Positions 10,601 to 21,676 of a stretch of DNA of 64,000 bases are shown here, piece after piece. Made by a program: the position numbers and the translations under genes. This stretch comes from Ophryocystis elektroscirrha. Its lineage: Eukaryota > Apicomplexa > Conoidasida > Neogregarinorida > Ophryocystidae. A model generated the notes under the pieces. The model searched no databases, had not been told where the DNA came from, and saw only the letters and a list, made by a program, of their open reading frames with translations. The stretch lies in the NCBI GenBank assembly GCA_030141585.1, contig JAQIFP010000001.1, positions 248,001-312,000 of the forward strand, given 5' to 3'. Numbering within the stretch: position 1 is the first letter of the stretch; each line of letters starts with the position of its first letter.

Positions 10601-11767
10601 ACACGTTTTTTTGGTACATTCGATGTGGTCAAAGGTTTTTTTGGCAGATTGTGCACTATTATTTGGCGAATAATCCATTTGTTTTGTACAATTGAATTGT
10701 GTTTCTTTATGTTTCGCAAATTCTTCCATACTAAAGTATTTGGATGTATTACTAGTTTCTAATCGTGGTTTTTCGAGGTGATGATCAAATAGGCTTTTAA
10801 CTGGTTTTTTTGGGCTTCCTAGGAAACAACTGTCTTGCTTGACTTCAATCTTTGGTGAAGGAGGGTGGTACTTTATCAAAGGTGTATTTTCCATACTTGT
10901 TTTTGAAGTACTTTCATTTAATAAAAATGGGTTATCTTCTGTATATAAACTGTTGGTGCTTGATATATTTGGTGGTACCGTATAGTCATGGTATTGCGAT
11001 TGGGTAATTGTTAAGTCAAGATTTTTTGATGAAATTTGATTTTGCTTATATACATTCCTTGCAATTAAATTTTGAGGTTTTCGACTCAGCGCTTGCACGT
11101 TATGTTTTCTGTTATAATGAAATAATTGATTTGACAGTATTCTGTAACTATTGGTGTTTTTTTTTGAGCGTTTATCTAAAAATCGGTTGATTCTTTTTTG
11201 CAACAAAGGGTGTGTCAGATCTTTTTTAAATAAGTTAGTGTTAGAATCATCACTTCGTTCGTCATTCAAAGTCCTCTTCGTCTTTAGCTTTAAATAATTT
11301 GGTATTTTTGATGTGCTAGATTTTGATGTGACATTATCTGAAGAAATATTTAAAGTTCTTTGTACTGGTTGACTAAATCCTCTTGTTGGATAATTTTTAT
11401 TTTTTAATGGAAGAGAATTCAGTCTCTGCTGCAGTGACTTGGCATCTGAAAATTTACTGACTTTGGGTTTAGCTTTATTAATGGAAAACGTATTTCGACT
11501 AAAATCTTTCGTTGAAGTTGATTGTGTTTTAGGAGCTTCATTTAAATTCAAATATACTGCATGATAATCAAGGTCATTGCTTGAACATCGATAGTCTCTA
11601 TTTTCGTTTCTAAAAGTACGTAAAACAGGGACACATAATTTAGGAAAATCAGCATTAGATCCAACAAGTTTTGACATACGGGTAACCGACACCGTCATAT
11701 TTGTTGGGCTATACGATTTATCAAAATTACTTAAATTTGAGTAATCATGATCATTTTTTATATCCAT
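7601..11767 (-). CDS. Large intronless low-complexity protein of unknown function (1388 aa)
   Basis: One uninterrupted 1388-codon frame, unusual next to neighbours broken by tiny introns. I do not recognise the family. Composition is Ser, Asn, Lys and Thr rich, as in many apicomplexan low-complexity proteins, and there is no signal peptide or membrane segment. Cysteine clusters stand out: CCTSPNCYYFSHCPYKH at about residues 460-476 has C-x5-C-x5-C-x3-H spacing like a CCCH or Nab2-type zinc finger. CSSCQNKTDF, CITCKQEFC and a C-terminal FCSLFFGECHW are further possible metal ligands. The C-terminus is basic. A role in RNA binding or the cytoskeleton would be guesswork. The 1.4-kb intron-free frame itself is strong evidence that it is a real gene. 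Confidence 0.85.
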   Translation of the reverse strand: MDIKNDHDYSNLSNFDKSYSPTNMTVSVTRMSKLVGSNADFPKLCVPVLRTFRNENRDYRCSSNDLDYHAVYLNLNEAPKTQSTSTKDFSRNTFSINKAKPKVSKFSDAKSLQQRLNSLPLKNKNYPTRGFSQPVQRTLNISSDNVTSKSSTSKIPNYLKLKTKRTLNDERSDDSNTNLFKKDLTHPLLQKRINRFLDKRSKKNTNSYRILSNQLFHYNRKHNVQALSRKPQNLIARNVYKQNQISSKNLDLTITQSQYHDYTVPPNISSTNSLYTEDNPFLLNESTSKTSMENTPLIKYHPPSPKIEVKQDSCFLGSPKKPVKSLFDHHLEKPRLETSNTSKYFSMEEFAKHKETQFNCTKQMDYSPNNSAQSAKKTFDHIECTKKTCECVSAEYTFPCRNNTISNSPFSPYSNTCSLCKNSSLQLPMLNSHSTYSQPMLFGYDINKSPKHYHECYPVHNKCCTSPNCYYFSHCPYKHPGRKKVHNLKKLMTTSNHIIACIPPSGKKTDSQPSKNKCGLNLNLSEHSMNSCDKLFLDITSRSFDENNKLENFKFIGLQNSKSATAAPNNELNFTDNSSKNDKKSVCKSQTFSLLKSFDEFKCSTKGSSNITPQAKNKFSIENPIKMSLLNISNNHKSNMSQSASSGTAFESSVAEKSFLENKCKTESVFDSNISVVDSDNTRRVWNRDECNIQLKHQIDNKYEKHDPNKGIFCPFDIKKKSSNFGSYYNHYTNGLYTPIIHTDCFCIRTADYVSPTQIHNVSKYQPIKNNTAYTDIKCSENFVFHENNNHTPLKCTKSNSNSFIKSYQDNASKASTVLQQKSSTLKLKNSMDRNQSLTESLSVYVQDSLDNLPQTPTYKENYYSSLKNSSVKEDKMSKYTQESPSSAERYSATKTSEYNGNSSIFRKSMATNFDLSFSNMNPNFKPRDSMNEKECDTNNLSISKKTSYQCSSRESQNNSVRNTSLYKTEDYTSIKQTFGKQKCKEKPSSKSNNELSECEYSLLSEDLNIGNNSKLTTFSQKEITPKHDLRSDSPLSKLFEYNNSKNPSSFSGKNSTQTLKVSENSDNSTHLITLNEYLEKCNKHGHQILSVGDQLITSTAEKQELNKTPKPSSYVTEKACTIEKLEYKTPECTTKCSSCQNKTDFITMTEESRDFNNFNKTIFYPSFVNYKMIPNEKFYVDGSIRNNVSRTSVGDNLVSGSAYLTKRVFKPSPLQYSLIKNTLSTYPSKTSLNSAVHTEPRINRIKSSTCITCKQEFCSPLEPYENADFKIYKRSAVDLPQKKPYVSTDYLFSNSVSASKLHPKNAFIHNFAHQEPQEPIVLKERACKVNIPDLTNSRIRSVTEPIGSHLRQQPQKPCERFCSLFFGECHWKKEKPNPRPRTHLCVK

Positions 11768-12053
11768 TTGTCAAACAAGAAAACTGTTGCATGCAGGATT
11801 ATATATAACATAGCTTATGTTGCAGTGTACAAATGTATTGTCATATATCTCATACCAATAAGTGTATATTAAGGATAAATCATAATTTTTAGACTAGTAA
11901 AAAAAAAAACCAAAATAACAAAAAACTATTCAAAAATTGTGTATCAAACAAGAAAGTGTTATTAGTGTATTAATACAAAGTATAGTGTGCTTCCTTAGTT
12001 TGAATCTTCTAATATTATCAAATTATCAGAAAATTTATCAGGATCAGCTAAAA

Positions 12054-14224
12054 ATGATAACAGAAGCGGAATACAATTATACCGAGAGTGAATCAGAGGC
12101 TTCTGTTTATGCCCAAGATAATGAAGTATCACAGACTCCTGTTGAGGTTGATGCATTGGTACTAAATTCATTTTTTATATAAACTTCCATAATATTTACA
12201 ACATGCAATATATAAGACTGTATGCACATCTTCAGTTATATTAATATACTGTTTTTTCTTTTTATAATAAATTATATTATATAGCTAAGGTTTTTTATTA
12301 ATATTAAAATTAAAATTATAATTAACACACAATAGCAATAGCCTTTGCATATATATATATATTTATAAGCATATATATAGACTACAAATTTATTGATGCT
12401 AAATGTATTTAATATATACAGTAATATATAAGTTTGATATAAAGCCATTAAACTTATATTATTAAGGTACTATTAAAAGTGATGAGACATTGCCGAAAAC
12501 ATTTCCCTACACCTGTTAATGGATTATTGATAGGATTGGACAAAGAAAATGTTTTGGAAATTACCGATTGTTTTGGTTTACAGAACAAACGTGATTTATG
12601 GAATCAACTTTCAAGGGAGAAACTTGATTTAAAAGAAGTTGATGTAATAGAAAAAGCTTCAATTTATTTACATATGTAGGACAAAGTGAGTTTAGAAGAT
12701 ATGCGCTATCAAATGAAAATGCTCGAACAATTGTATCTAGTAAATGCTGATTGCTGTAATGTTGGGTGGTATCAATCTTTACAATTCGAGCATTTAAAAG
12801 ATCAATCAATTATAGAAGGTCTTTGTGATTACCGTGAAGGGGTCAAAGACGCTGTAATGATTGGTTATGACCCTCAATTAGCGAAACTTGGAATGGAAGC
12901 TTTCAGAGTAATTACTTGAATTAGCTGTATACTTTTTAAGGCATATAGAATAACAGATCCAGTTCTCAAAAGTCGTCTAGAATCTGAAAGAGGGGATACC
13001 TTGTAAGTTCCACTACTACGTATATAGACATAAATTAAAAAAGAAAAAACGTTTATCACCTTATTTCTAATATTTTACTGAAAAAACTTTTTTTTTCAGA
13101 AATGGTCAATTACTAAATAGCAATCTTGTTTTGGTGGAAGTTCCTATAGTTGTTCGTAATTCATTATTAAATCAAACTTTTCTGGCTGATTGGTTTAATT
13201 TGGTAAATAACTTATAATTCTAGTTCAACTCAATATTGATATTATTACTTTTCATTATATACAGAAAGAAATATAAGTATATATAATACATATGTATGTA
13301 ATATATATGTATATATAGTATATATATTATATGTATGTATAAATATATATATATATACATATATTATATAATACACATATGTATTTAATATTTAATATAT
13401 ATAATATAAAATTTATAATACATAATGTATAATATATAATATATATTTAATATATGATATCATATATTATATATATTAATACATTTATATAATATAAATA
13501 AGTAAATCAATATATATATTATACATAAATTAGTATACTATCATGCATAATAAGGTTTTATAAGTTTGCTTGATACCTTAGAATAAAGAATTTGAAAATG
13601 TTGGTGAATGGAGCCCTTTGGAAGCAGGAGATAAAACACTGTATATGCAAAAACAAATGTAACAAGCTGCTTTTATCAAATAATTTTAGTGATTTTGTGT
13701 CAAGTTGCTTAGACGACTTACAAGTGGAGCAAGACAAATACATGCGATATTTGCGTGATTCAGCACGTATAACTCAAAAACATAAGGAGCTTATTGAGAG
13801 AAGGGTACTTTATAGTTATTAAATACATTCAAACATTGTTAAGACCATTTATTTGCTTAATATATCAAAATAAATCAAATACTTGCTACATTTTTTTATA
13901 CATTGATAAAATAACTGTTAAATTAATTGGATAAGATAATTAATTAAATGGCTTCCTATTCTGTAATTAATTACCTTAGAAACTAGAGAATGAACAACGC
14001 TTGCTTCGTAAAGAAGAGTTATTGCCTGAAGTTCCATTAAACATAAAACGCCCTGAACCTCCCAATCAACTTCCAACTTTACTTTTGGCGAATCACGTTA
14101 ACCGCATTATCACACGACTTTCAAACACTATTGGCGAAAATATAGTATACGCTAATTTAGTAAGTAAATTTTATTCGATCTAGGTTTTTTTCAGTTATAT
14201 AACCAATTATGCGAAAATGAATAA
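12054..14224 (+). CDS. EIF3H: Translation initiation factor eIF3 subunit h
   Basis: MPN-domain protein in about ten exons. After an acidic N-terminus (TEAEYNYTESESEASVYAQD) it reads VMRHCRKHFPTPVNGLLIGL, an MPN core, then ITDCFGLQNK, MRYQMKMLEQL, CCNVGWYQS and DYREGVKDAVMIGYDP. Together these identify eIF3h of the eIF3 scaffold. The MPN+ JAMM metal ligands are absent, as expected for this non-catalytic subunit. The C-terminal helical part includes LPEVPLNIKRPEPPNQLPTL and ANHVNRIITRLSN. Intron 12644-12679 is 36 nt and ends in an in-frame TAG, so retention would stop translation. Introns of about 230 and 330 nt carry TA runs. The last exon (14195-14224) follows a strong GTAAGT donor and a TTTTTTTCAG acceptor; reading through the donor would instead stop at 14183. 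Confidence 0.88.
13262..13545. repeat. Long TA-rich tract in an eIF3h intron
   Basis: Almost pure A and T in imperfect ATATGTAT and TATAATA units for nearly 280 bp between two eIF3h coding exons. No ORF is present. Confidence 0.85.
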
Positions 14225-14270
14225 ACACAAACATTTAATTAAGTTCCATATTCCCAACTGTTAAAAATGT

Positions 14271-14579
14271 CTATTTTGATAGTTGTTCCTTAAGAACATG
14301 AACAGCTATGTTTTTTATTTTTGGCATTTTGGCTAACGACTTTTCTTCTGATTGCCATAGCGAAAACTGACTAAATACTGAACTTCGGTTCACATTTTCA
14401 TCAATAAACTTATTTTGTTTAATTTGACCTCCCATTCGTTGAAAAATAAGGTCGATGTATAATTCATTTAGATTTTTTCTGAATGTAATAAATCATTTAT
14501 TTAAATTGTTCAACTTAGGGAGATGGTATAAAAAAAATAATTATATAATTCTAGATATGCAGCTGTTTTTATTTTTTTT

Positions 14580-14618
<39 letters not shown>

Positions 14619-16700
14619 AATTAATATATTAAATTATTAAATTTTTGAGTTTATAATCTAGCAGATTACAAATTTACGTCTGCATATTTTTTCTTGCTAT
14701 AAATTGTATAGTCTAATAAATAAATAGAATATTCCACTGAATTATAAAATATGTAAGTTCTATTTTGTACTTATTCAAGCTATCCCAAAGTTCTTTAGCT
14801 CCTAAAGCAGTAATTCCAACGTGTTCTACTATTTTTTCAAACATAAGAGCATCAATTGAGGCATCCGGTTTCAAATAAAAAAGGTTCAATAAGGAACTAA
14901 ATACCACAATTGTAATATTTTCATTTACATTGGTGGATTGCCAAAAACCTCAAGTATTCTTCTTAAAACTTGATGCGCGGAACATTGTTTAAATCCTTCA
15001 GCGTTTCGATAAAATGCATTTAAGTATAATTTCTCTTTCATAGGAGCACACAGAGCATTAAATAGTCCTAGTCTTTCTTCCATAGTGGCTTCAATAGACA
15101 AAGAATCTAAGCTCTTAGAAAAAGTCTAATACTGAAATATAATTGGTACTAAATTACTTCAAAATCCATAAAAATCAATCCACTTAACTTTGATGTTTCG
15201 GTCCATGCCCTCATTGCTGCAGCGATGCTGCCATAATTTTCAACAATTTTCAACAAATATTTCTTTTTTAAGCTAGCTAAGTAATTTTGAGCACTTGTTT
15301 AAAAGCTTACTTATACGTTTTTTATATTCCGCTTTACTGTCTTCTTCTTCTTTTTTTATTACTTCATTTGTAGCCCTTGTCGACTCTACATGAATTGTAA
15401 AACGTCTTGTTCAGGAATAAGGTTACTTTTTTTTTTGGTTTGTGGTATTGCTGATGTTTCTTCAAATTCCGGGATTCTGGATATCTTCTTTAAAATTTTG
15501 GAGTTTGCAAATACAGGTTCTTCTTTTTTAAAATTTTCTTCATTCTGTGATTTGTCTTTTTTTGATATTTTATCTTTTTTTTTTTTTTTTTTTCCCTTTT
15601 CCAAATTTTTGTGTGTTGTCAAGGCAGATTTTAGAGTTATTCTTACCTCATCAGGAAGATTTTCAGGTTTCTCAGTTGAAAATTCTATTTTTGGTATTTC
15701 TACGGAAACAAGGTTGTCATGGACAGTGGCAGCTACAGATTTGAGTTGTGAGATTTTGTTCAAATTGGAAGCCTCCGAATCACTCGAAGGAGGTTTACTA
15801 TAACGAATGTTCATTATTTTTGAATCAATTTTTTGTATTTCTTTGGGAACATCTAATTTTTCAGATGCAGGAGGGAAATTCACGCTTGGATCAAACACTA
15901 TATCATTATTTTTATTTGATATTTCACTTTCAGGAAGACTAAGAGATTCAATTATTAATGAGGGCGGTATCTCTGAAAAAAATAGTAATAATTATTAGCA
16001 ATACAGTATTTATTATTGATATTATTGAAATAGTTATTGTAGTAAATTTCCTATAAATCGAATTTAACTAATATTATATATATATAAACATAAATAACTT
16101 GTACTTGATGTTTGGGAAACTTCGGTTATCTCACGATCAGGCATTAAAAGGGAAGTTACAACTTTTGGGGGTACCTGATGAATTCATTTATTGTTTTAGT
16201 ACTATATACTTGATTGGTAACCATTTCATACAACTTTGCTTTTTCATCCTTGGCGAAGTCTCGTGGGGATATTAGTGGTAACTTGCTAAATAAGTTTTGA
16301 AGGTTAGGCTGTATAATATTGGCTTCTTTTTTCCATAATTTGAGGATTTCATTCTCAACTTTTTTGGACTCAAAAATGTTAATAGTCGTTATTTTCGCGG
16401 TAGATAACTTATGAGCAGTGTTAGTAGTAACATTCACGATGCTTTTTAAATAACAATAGTTGTGTTCTACTCTTGGTATTATTTGATTAAGTAAATCTTT
16501 ATTGGGTTTACAGCCATAATTATTTAATAGGTTATTTGTATATGGTATTGAAACAATAGGTTTATTAGCATTCAAATCCAAATTGATTATATAAAAGTTC
16601 TCATCAATTAAATCCTTTATTGTTCTTTTCATAAATTGCGTAAGCGAATTTTGAGATTCCGAATAAATTATTCCATTGATGAGTTCAACAAACTTTACCT
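14271..16700 (-). CDS. Multi-exon protein of unknown function, possibly with degenerate EF-hand-like modules
   Basis: Minus-strand exons join into a protein ending HVLKEQLSK at 14271. I do not recognise it. From the C-terminus upward it contains ALGAKELWDSLNK, EERLGLFNALCAPMKEKL, an IVENYGSIAAAMRAWTE helix, a long Lys/Ser/Glu-rich linker (15386-15898, with a poly-Lys stretch) and an exon of about 160 codons (16156-16632) with MKRTIKDLIDENFYIINLD. The 'GSIaaAmRAW' and 'LWDsLN' stretches look like decayed EF-hand modules found in alveolate calcium-binding proteins, which is inference. Introns range from about 30 to 270 nt, the largest with TA runs at 14583-14615. The 5' end is not resolved: upstream of FMKRTIKD an exon continues to about 16700 without a clear ATG. 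It is convergent with eIF3h, 46 bp apart. Confidence 0.55.
14583..14617. repeat. (TA)n microsatellite in an intron
   Basis: About 32 bp of alternating T and A in the largest intron of the minus-strand gene at 14271-16700. Confidence 0.9.
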
Positions 16701-16954
16701 GAGAGTATAATAGTAATATTGGTAATAGGAATAATAAAGTAATAATTCATACAGTAAAAAATTATTTAATTATATTAATAATAATAAAATTAATAAATAG
16801 TTAATAATAATAAAAATTATTACTATTTATCAGTAATTACACATAAATTTATTAAATAATAATATTGTATATGTTATTATTAAGTTTAATATGTTTTATT
16901 AATTATTTATTTGCAATAATGTACATATAATAAATCAACATAATTTATTACAAA

Positions 16955-17700
16955 TCATGAAGTGTTTTGACGGCTTCCCACCCTGCTTATATGTAAATCT
17001 TTCTCAATTCTTTGAATTTTTTGCGTTAAATGTTGAATTTCTGAAAAGAAATAAATAAAATTAATATTTACTTAATTCGTCATTCTCTATTCTCTCTTTT
17101 GCTAGACACAGTAATTCGAAATACTCTTTTTCGGTACTGAGAGATGGCTCAATTTCCTTCAAATTTTCATGAAGGTCACATTCACTATTTTTCTTGGTAT
17201 CAATTCTTTTTTCCATAGTTGCATAAATACTGGCTAAAATGGTTTTTGTCTGCAACATATTAAAATGTTTTCAGAGTTAATAACATTTGTGACATTAATA
17301 ATAATAATAATAAATAGTAAAACCATTAGGCTACCATGTAATAACCTTCAACTATGTTTATAAGTAAAGAAATTTGTTTATTCTACCATTTTATGTTAAT
17401 GTAAATCAAGTATTTTGAAATTAATTTAAATTTATACTGCTTTGATATATATGTATATATACATATATATCGATAAAAAAAAATATATATANNNNNNNNN
17501 NNNNNNNNNNNNNNNNNNNNNNNNNNNNNNNNNNNNNNNNNNNNNNNNNNNNNNNNNNNNNNNNNNNNNNNNNNNNNNNNNNNNNNNNNNNTAAAGAAAT
17601 TTGTTTATTCTACCATTTTATGTTAATGTAAATCAAGTATTTTGAAATTAATTTAAATTTATACTGCTTTGATATATATGTATATATACATATATATCGA

Positions 17701-17741
<41 letters not shown>

Positions 17742-18270
17742 AACATATATTATATATTAATTGTAAATAAACTATTACAGTATATGTCATATACTCACTA
17801 TAAGAATATTTAAATATATATATAATTAATTACATATTTATAAATTTTTATAGTATAAAAAAATAATTAATGAATTAACTTTTTAATAAATTACAAATAT
17901 TACTGAATAAACTAATTGGGATAAATCCTGCCTTGTTCCGATATTTCGTTCTTTTTCCATTCTCAATTGATTCTCTAATTCTTGAATCATACACTTTAAA
18001 AAAAATATTAAATTCTACTCATTTTTACTTGTAATACTGACAGCTCATTTTGCTGAGTATAATATTTTGAAAGCAAATCATCTTCATTTATTTTATTTAA
18101 TGCTAAATCAAATGCACTACACAGAAAAGGGTCGCTTCGCAAAACTGATTCTACGGCCGCCAATCTATCCACCAGATGAGTGGAGCTAAATACAGAGTTT
18201 GATTAATTTATCATCAATATACATTTTATATAACTTTGTACAAAATACTTGAAAAATATATATTTTTAAT

Positions 18271-18314
<44 letters not shown>

Positions 18315-19213
18315 TATATATGTCTTTTTTGGAAGTTCGTAATGATATTGCAGGCTTATTGTAATAGTTAATTGTATTATTATTGACAGTAATAATAATT
18401 TTAATAGTGTAAAGATAACTTTTTTGATATAAATAAATGATTATTTGAAATTATTGATATGCTAGTAATAATTGATTATTAATTTTATTAATAGATTACT
18501 ATAACACAAGTCGGTCTCGTTCTTTAGTAATTTCGGCAACTTCATTGTTAAACGCATTTTTTTCAAATTTTGATAATTGAAAATCTAACACATCTAATAA
18601 TTGATTTAAAAGTTTGGAGCAATGACACAACACGTTTTTTTTTCCAGAAACTTGGAGTTCAATATCTGATTCGCAAGAAGATTCTAACTCTATTTTTGTA
18701 TAATTTTTCAATCCATTCTTCATATTTTCCTTGACACTTTCATCAACGTATTGTCCGTAATACTCAGATAAGTTTTTATAGTGTGTTTTACGGCGTTTAA
18801 TTTTATCAATATTATACTTAAGTAAATTATTTTTTTCTTCCTAAAATTAATTATTGATTAGAAAAATTGACTTTATACTCAGAATATCAAAAAATATGCA
18901 TTACTATATTTGGAATACATTGTTCAAACTAATTAAAACATTTACAGTCTGTTTTCACTTATTCAATAAATACTTATAATAATTTAATGTAAATAAAATG
19001 TCAATTATACTAAACATTAATTTTTATTGGAGGGTTAAAAATATTAATATTCTTATTCTTAATAATATGTCCACTTACTAAGATTTTATAAGGTATGTTT
19101 TCTCTTTTGACATCACTATATTAATATAAGTAATATTGCTAAATATACCTTTCAACACTCGTGAGAGAGCTGATTTGTAAATTATCAGTTTTTGTTCGAA
19201 AATACCTATTCAT
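16955..19213 (-). CDS. Coiled-coil protein of unknown function, split by an assembly gap
   Basis: Minus-strand exons that are rich in charged residues and read as coiled coil: KERDRLVL with the preceding 70 codons (18499-18723), KINEDDLLSKYYTQQNELSV near 18050-18110, MEKERN near 17950, LAKERIENDELSK (17070-17258), and a last exon IQHLTQKIQRIEKDLHISR ending SRQNTS at 16955. No enzyme motif is seen. Introns are short, apart from that around 17260-17930, which holds 100 Ns with duplicated flanks, so exon continuity there is uncertain. The start (ATG at 19211-19213) is tentative. It is followed on the same strand by the gene at 14271-16700. The two could be one gene, but the in-frame stop at 16955 favours two. 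Confidence 0.5.
17492..17591. other. Assembly gap of 100 N, flanked by a 127-bp duplication
   Basis: Exactly 100 unknown bases. The 127 bp before it (17365-17491) and after it (17592-17718) read identically and both run into a TA tract. Overlapping contig ends joined by a default gap explain this best. Confidence 0.95.
18278..18311. repeat. (TA)n microsatellite
   Basis: A run of alternating A and T of about 33 bp in an intron of the coiled-coil gene. Confidence 0.9.
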
Positions 19214-19395
19214 TTAATCAATATCCACAAACAGATAGAATCACGTAATGTGCTTCTATATTTTAAGATAAAAAAAAAAATTATAATATTCGTGTTTTAT
19301 ATTTAATTAATTGATAAAAGTTTGATCATCAAGTTTAGTTACTGTTTTTGCAACCATTTGTTCAAAATTGACTAAAAATTTATAAAATTAATTCA

Positions 19396-21484
19396 CTAAT
19401 GGGAGGGGGGGTTTTGTAAAAAATTTTCCGCAAGATTATCCCAAAAATTTTGTTTTCTCAGTCCTTCAGGATCTAAGAAATTGTGTATGTATATAATGCG
19501 TTCATAAGCCTTCTTCAAAGAAGGAATTGTCACGATACACTTTGTTTCAATTAATTTTCTAGATTCTTGAGATAAGTACAAAGGTTTTTCTCGTCTCATC
19601 CAATAAGTTGCATCAGCATCATTTGCGGTCTCAATCTGAATAAAGAAAGATATTTCATTGCAATTGCGATACCTGTAAGGTTTCAAGAGAGAGTAAATTG
19701 TGTTTTTCAAGCATTGGCTTGTATGTATCCCACTTTTGAGATATATGACCTAGACAGTAATAGCCGTAAGTTGCAAATTTGTTGGTAGAAGATATTTGAT
19801 TTAATAACGAAGAAAAATCAATGTTATTGAAATATTTGTGTGCTTTTACGTCGTTTAAACCTGATTAAATTATTTTGTTATAAATATTTAAAATTATTAT
19901 TATGTTTAGCAATAAAGTTTTTATAATAATAAACAAAAATGGCTATATATATCACTTGATACATAAACTTAAACAAATATTCATTAAACTAAACTCAACA
20001 TAATCACAATAATCAAATCTCATAATTACCATTCCCAGAATCTAAACTTTCTGCCCCTAACCGCTGTTCGGGATTTATTACTAATAATTTTGAGACCAAG
20101 TCTTTAGCATCTTCAGGAAAGTACGGAGGAAATTCATAGATAAGATTTTTAGTTAGTAAATGAGAATAAAAGGATGTGGGAGCACTAAAAGGTGGTATGC
20201 CTTAAAACTTTGTAAGAGAACATATATGCATATCGAAATATTTCTTTATGTAGTTATATATGTTACCTGCAAGAATTTGAAAAATTGTACATCCCAAAGA
20301 CCATAAATCCGTTTTGCATGTAGGTGATTTATTGTGAAGTGTTTCAACAGCCATGAATTCAACCGTGCCAACGAAATGCTGATAATTTTTTCTACAAGCG
20401 TATATTATTTTAATTTAGAGGACCCTGTGAATCCTGTTTGTGTATTCCCTGCGGATTTCATATCAGGTCGAGACAAGTCCAAAGCGGTACCATAATCTAT
20501 TAAACGTATACTCCCATCATCACATAATAAAATATTTTCTGCCTTTAAAACAAATTAAGATCTAACGTTGACGTATACCTTTAAATCTCTGTGCACTATA
20601 GAATGTAAATGACAGTATTCCAATGCTAAAATGAGCTGTGCTATGTATATTTTTGCTAAATCCTCATCTAATAAACCTATACACGATATTAACTCCCAGA
20701 GCTCTCCACGACTAAATAAGCTGTTAATTCTCTTTTTACTACCAACAATATTCCATTACAAAATATAAGTTTTCAGTGTCTTTGAAAGTTGAATATATAG
20801 AAACTATAAAATTTCTTCCTTGAAAATAAAAAATGTCATAAAATCAAGCATAAAATTTTAGCAGTAGCGAGGTTAATTATTGTATACTTAAATTATTATA
20901 TATATATATATATATATATATAACATTTTATATTATTCAAAATATATTGGTATAATAAATTTCATACATACATATATTGAACATATAATTTACCGACTAA
21001 TACACAATTATATATCATTGTGTACAATTTATTATTACTAATAATTAATTATATAACATAACAAGTAATATAAATTATTCTTAATTTTTTTCAATATAAA
21101 ACAATAATTAATCACTATTTAAGTATTTGAAAGATAATAACTATATTTAAAATTGTTTAATGTTATTGTGTCAACGTATGAGTACGAAAATAATTTAAGA
21201 GGTTTGTTTCAATAATAATAAGTTTACCCAAATGATGAGAATATTGATTTTCCTTAGTTTCATTTAATTTGACTAAGCAATGTTTTTCCATTATGGCTTC
21301 AGGTTCTTTATGATTGCGCATCAACTCTTTCTATAAAGAAGTAAAAACCTGTTACTAATTATACTTTTGATACTCTTTTTAAAGCGAATTCTTTCTTATC
21401 TATCAGTCGCTCCACAAGAAATACTTGTGAAAAAGTTCCCGTTCCGACAAGTCGTACAATTTCATAGCAGTTAAGTGATGTCAT
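19396..21484 (-). CDS. PDK1: AGC protein kinase, PDK1-like
   Basis: Multi-exon kinase. It begins MTSLNCYEIVRLVGTGTFSQ, a glycine-rich loop, then EFALKRVSK with the ATP lysine, IVHRDLKAENILL (catalytic loop, made by a 37-nt intron), LIDYGTALDLS in place of DFG, and HFVGTVEFMAVETL followed by DLWSLGCTIFQILAGIPPFS. The VGT...E segment and the spacing to LLVINPEQRLGAE match 3-phosphoinositide-dependent kinase 1, which phosphorylates the activation loop of other AGC kinases. After the kinase comes a region ending in TYWMRREKPLYLSQESRK and a C-terminal helix, possibly a diverged PH-type domain. Two oddities are DYG instead of DFG and MAVE instead of the APE motif. The divergent neighbour starts 193 bp away. 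Confidence 0.75.
20888..20922. repeat. (TA)n microsatellite in a kinase intron
   Basis: About 30 bp of TA repeats in the largest intron (about 20820-21230) of the PDK1-like gene. Confidence 0.85.
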
Positions 21485-21676
21485 AGATTGTTGTATTAGT
21501 TGGACATATAACAAAACACTTACACAATATCCAATAAAATTTTTTATATAATTTGAATTATAGTATTAATTGGTTTAGTTTAATTAATTTTAATTTTATC
21601 TGTAAATTTAATAGCTCACTAGGGGTGTATGTATATAGGTACATTATTATTTTTTTTCGAAAATGTTTAATTTGCT

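Noticed and set aside
15390..15803. Plus-strand 137-codon frame
   Set aside because: It is the antisense of a Lys/Ser/Glu-rich linker. The Phe-rich content is a direct result of AAA/AAG codons on the other strand.
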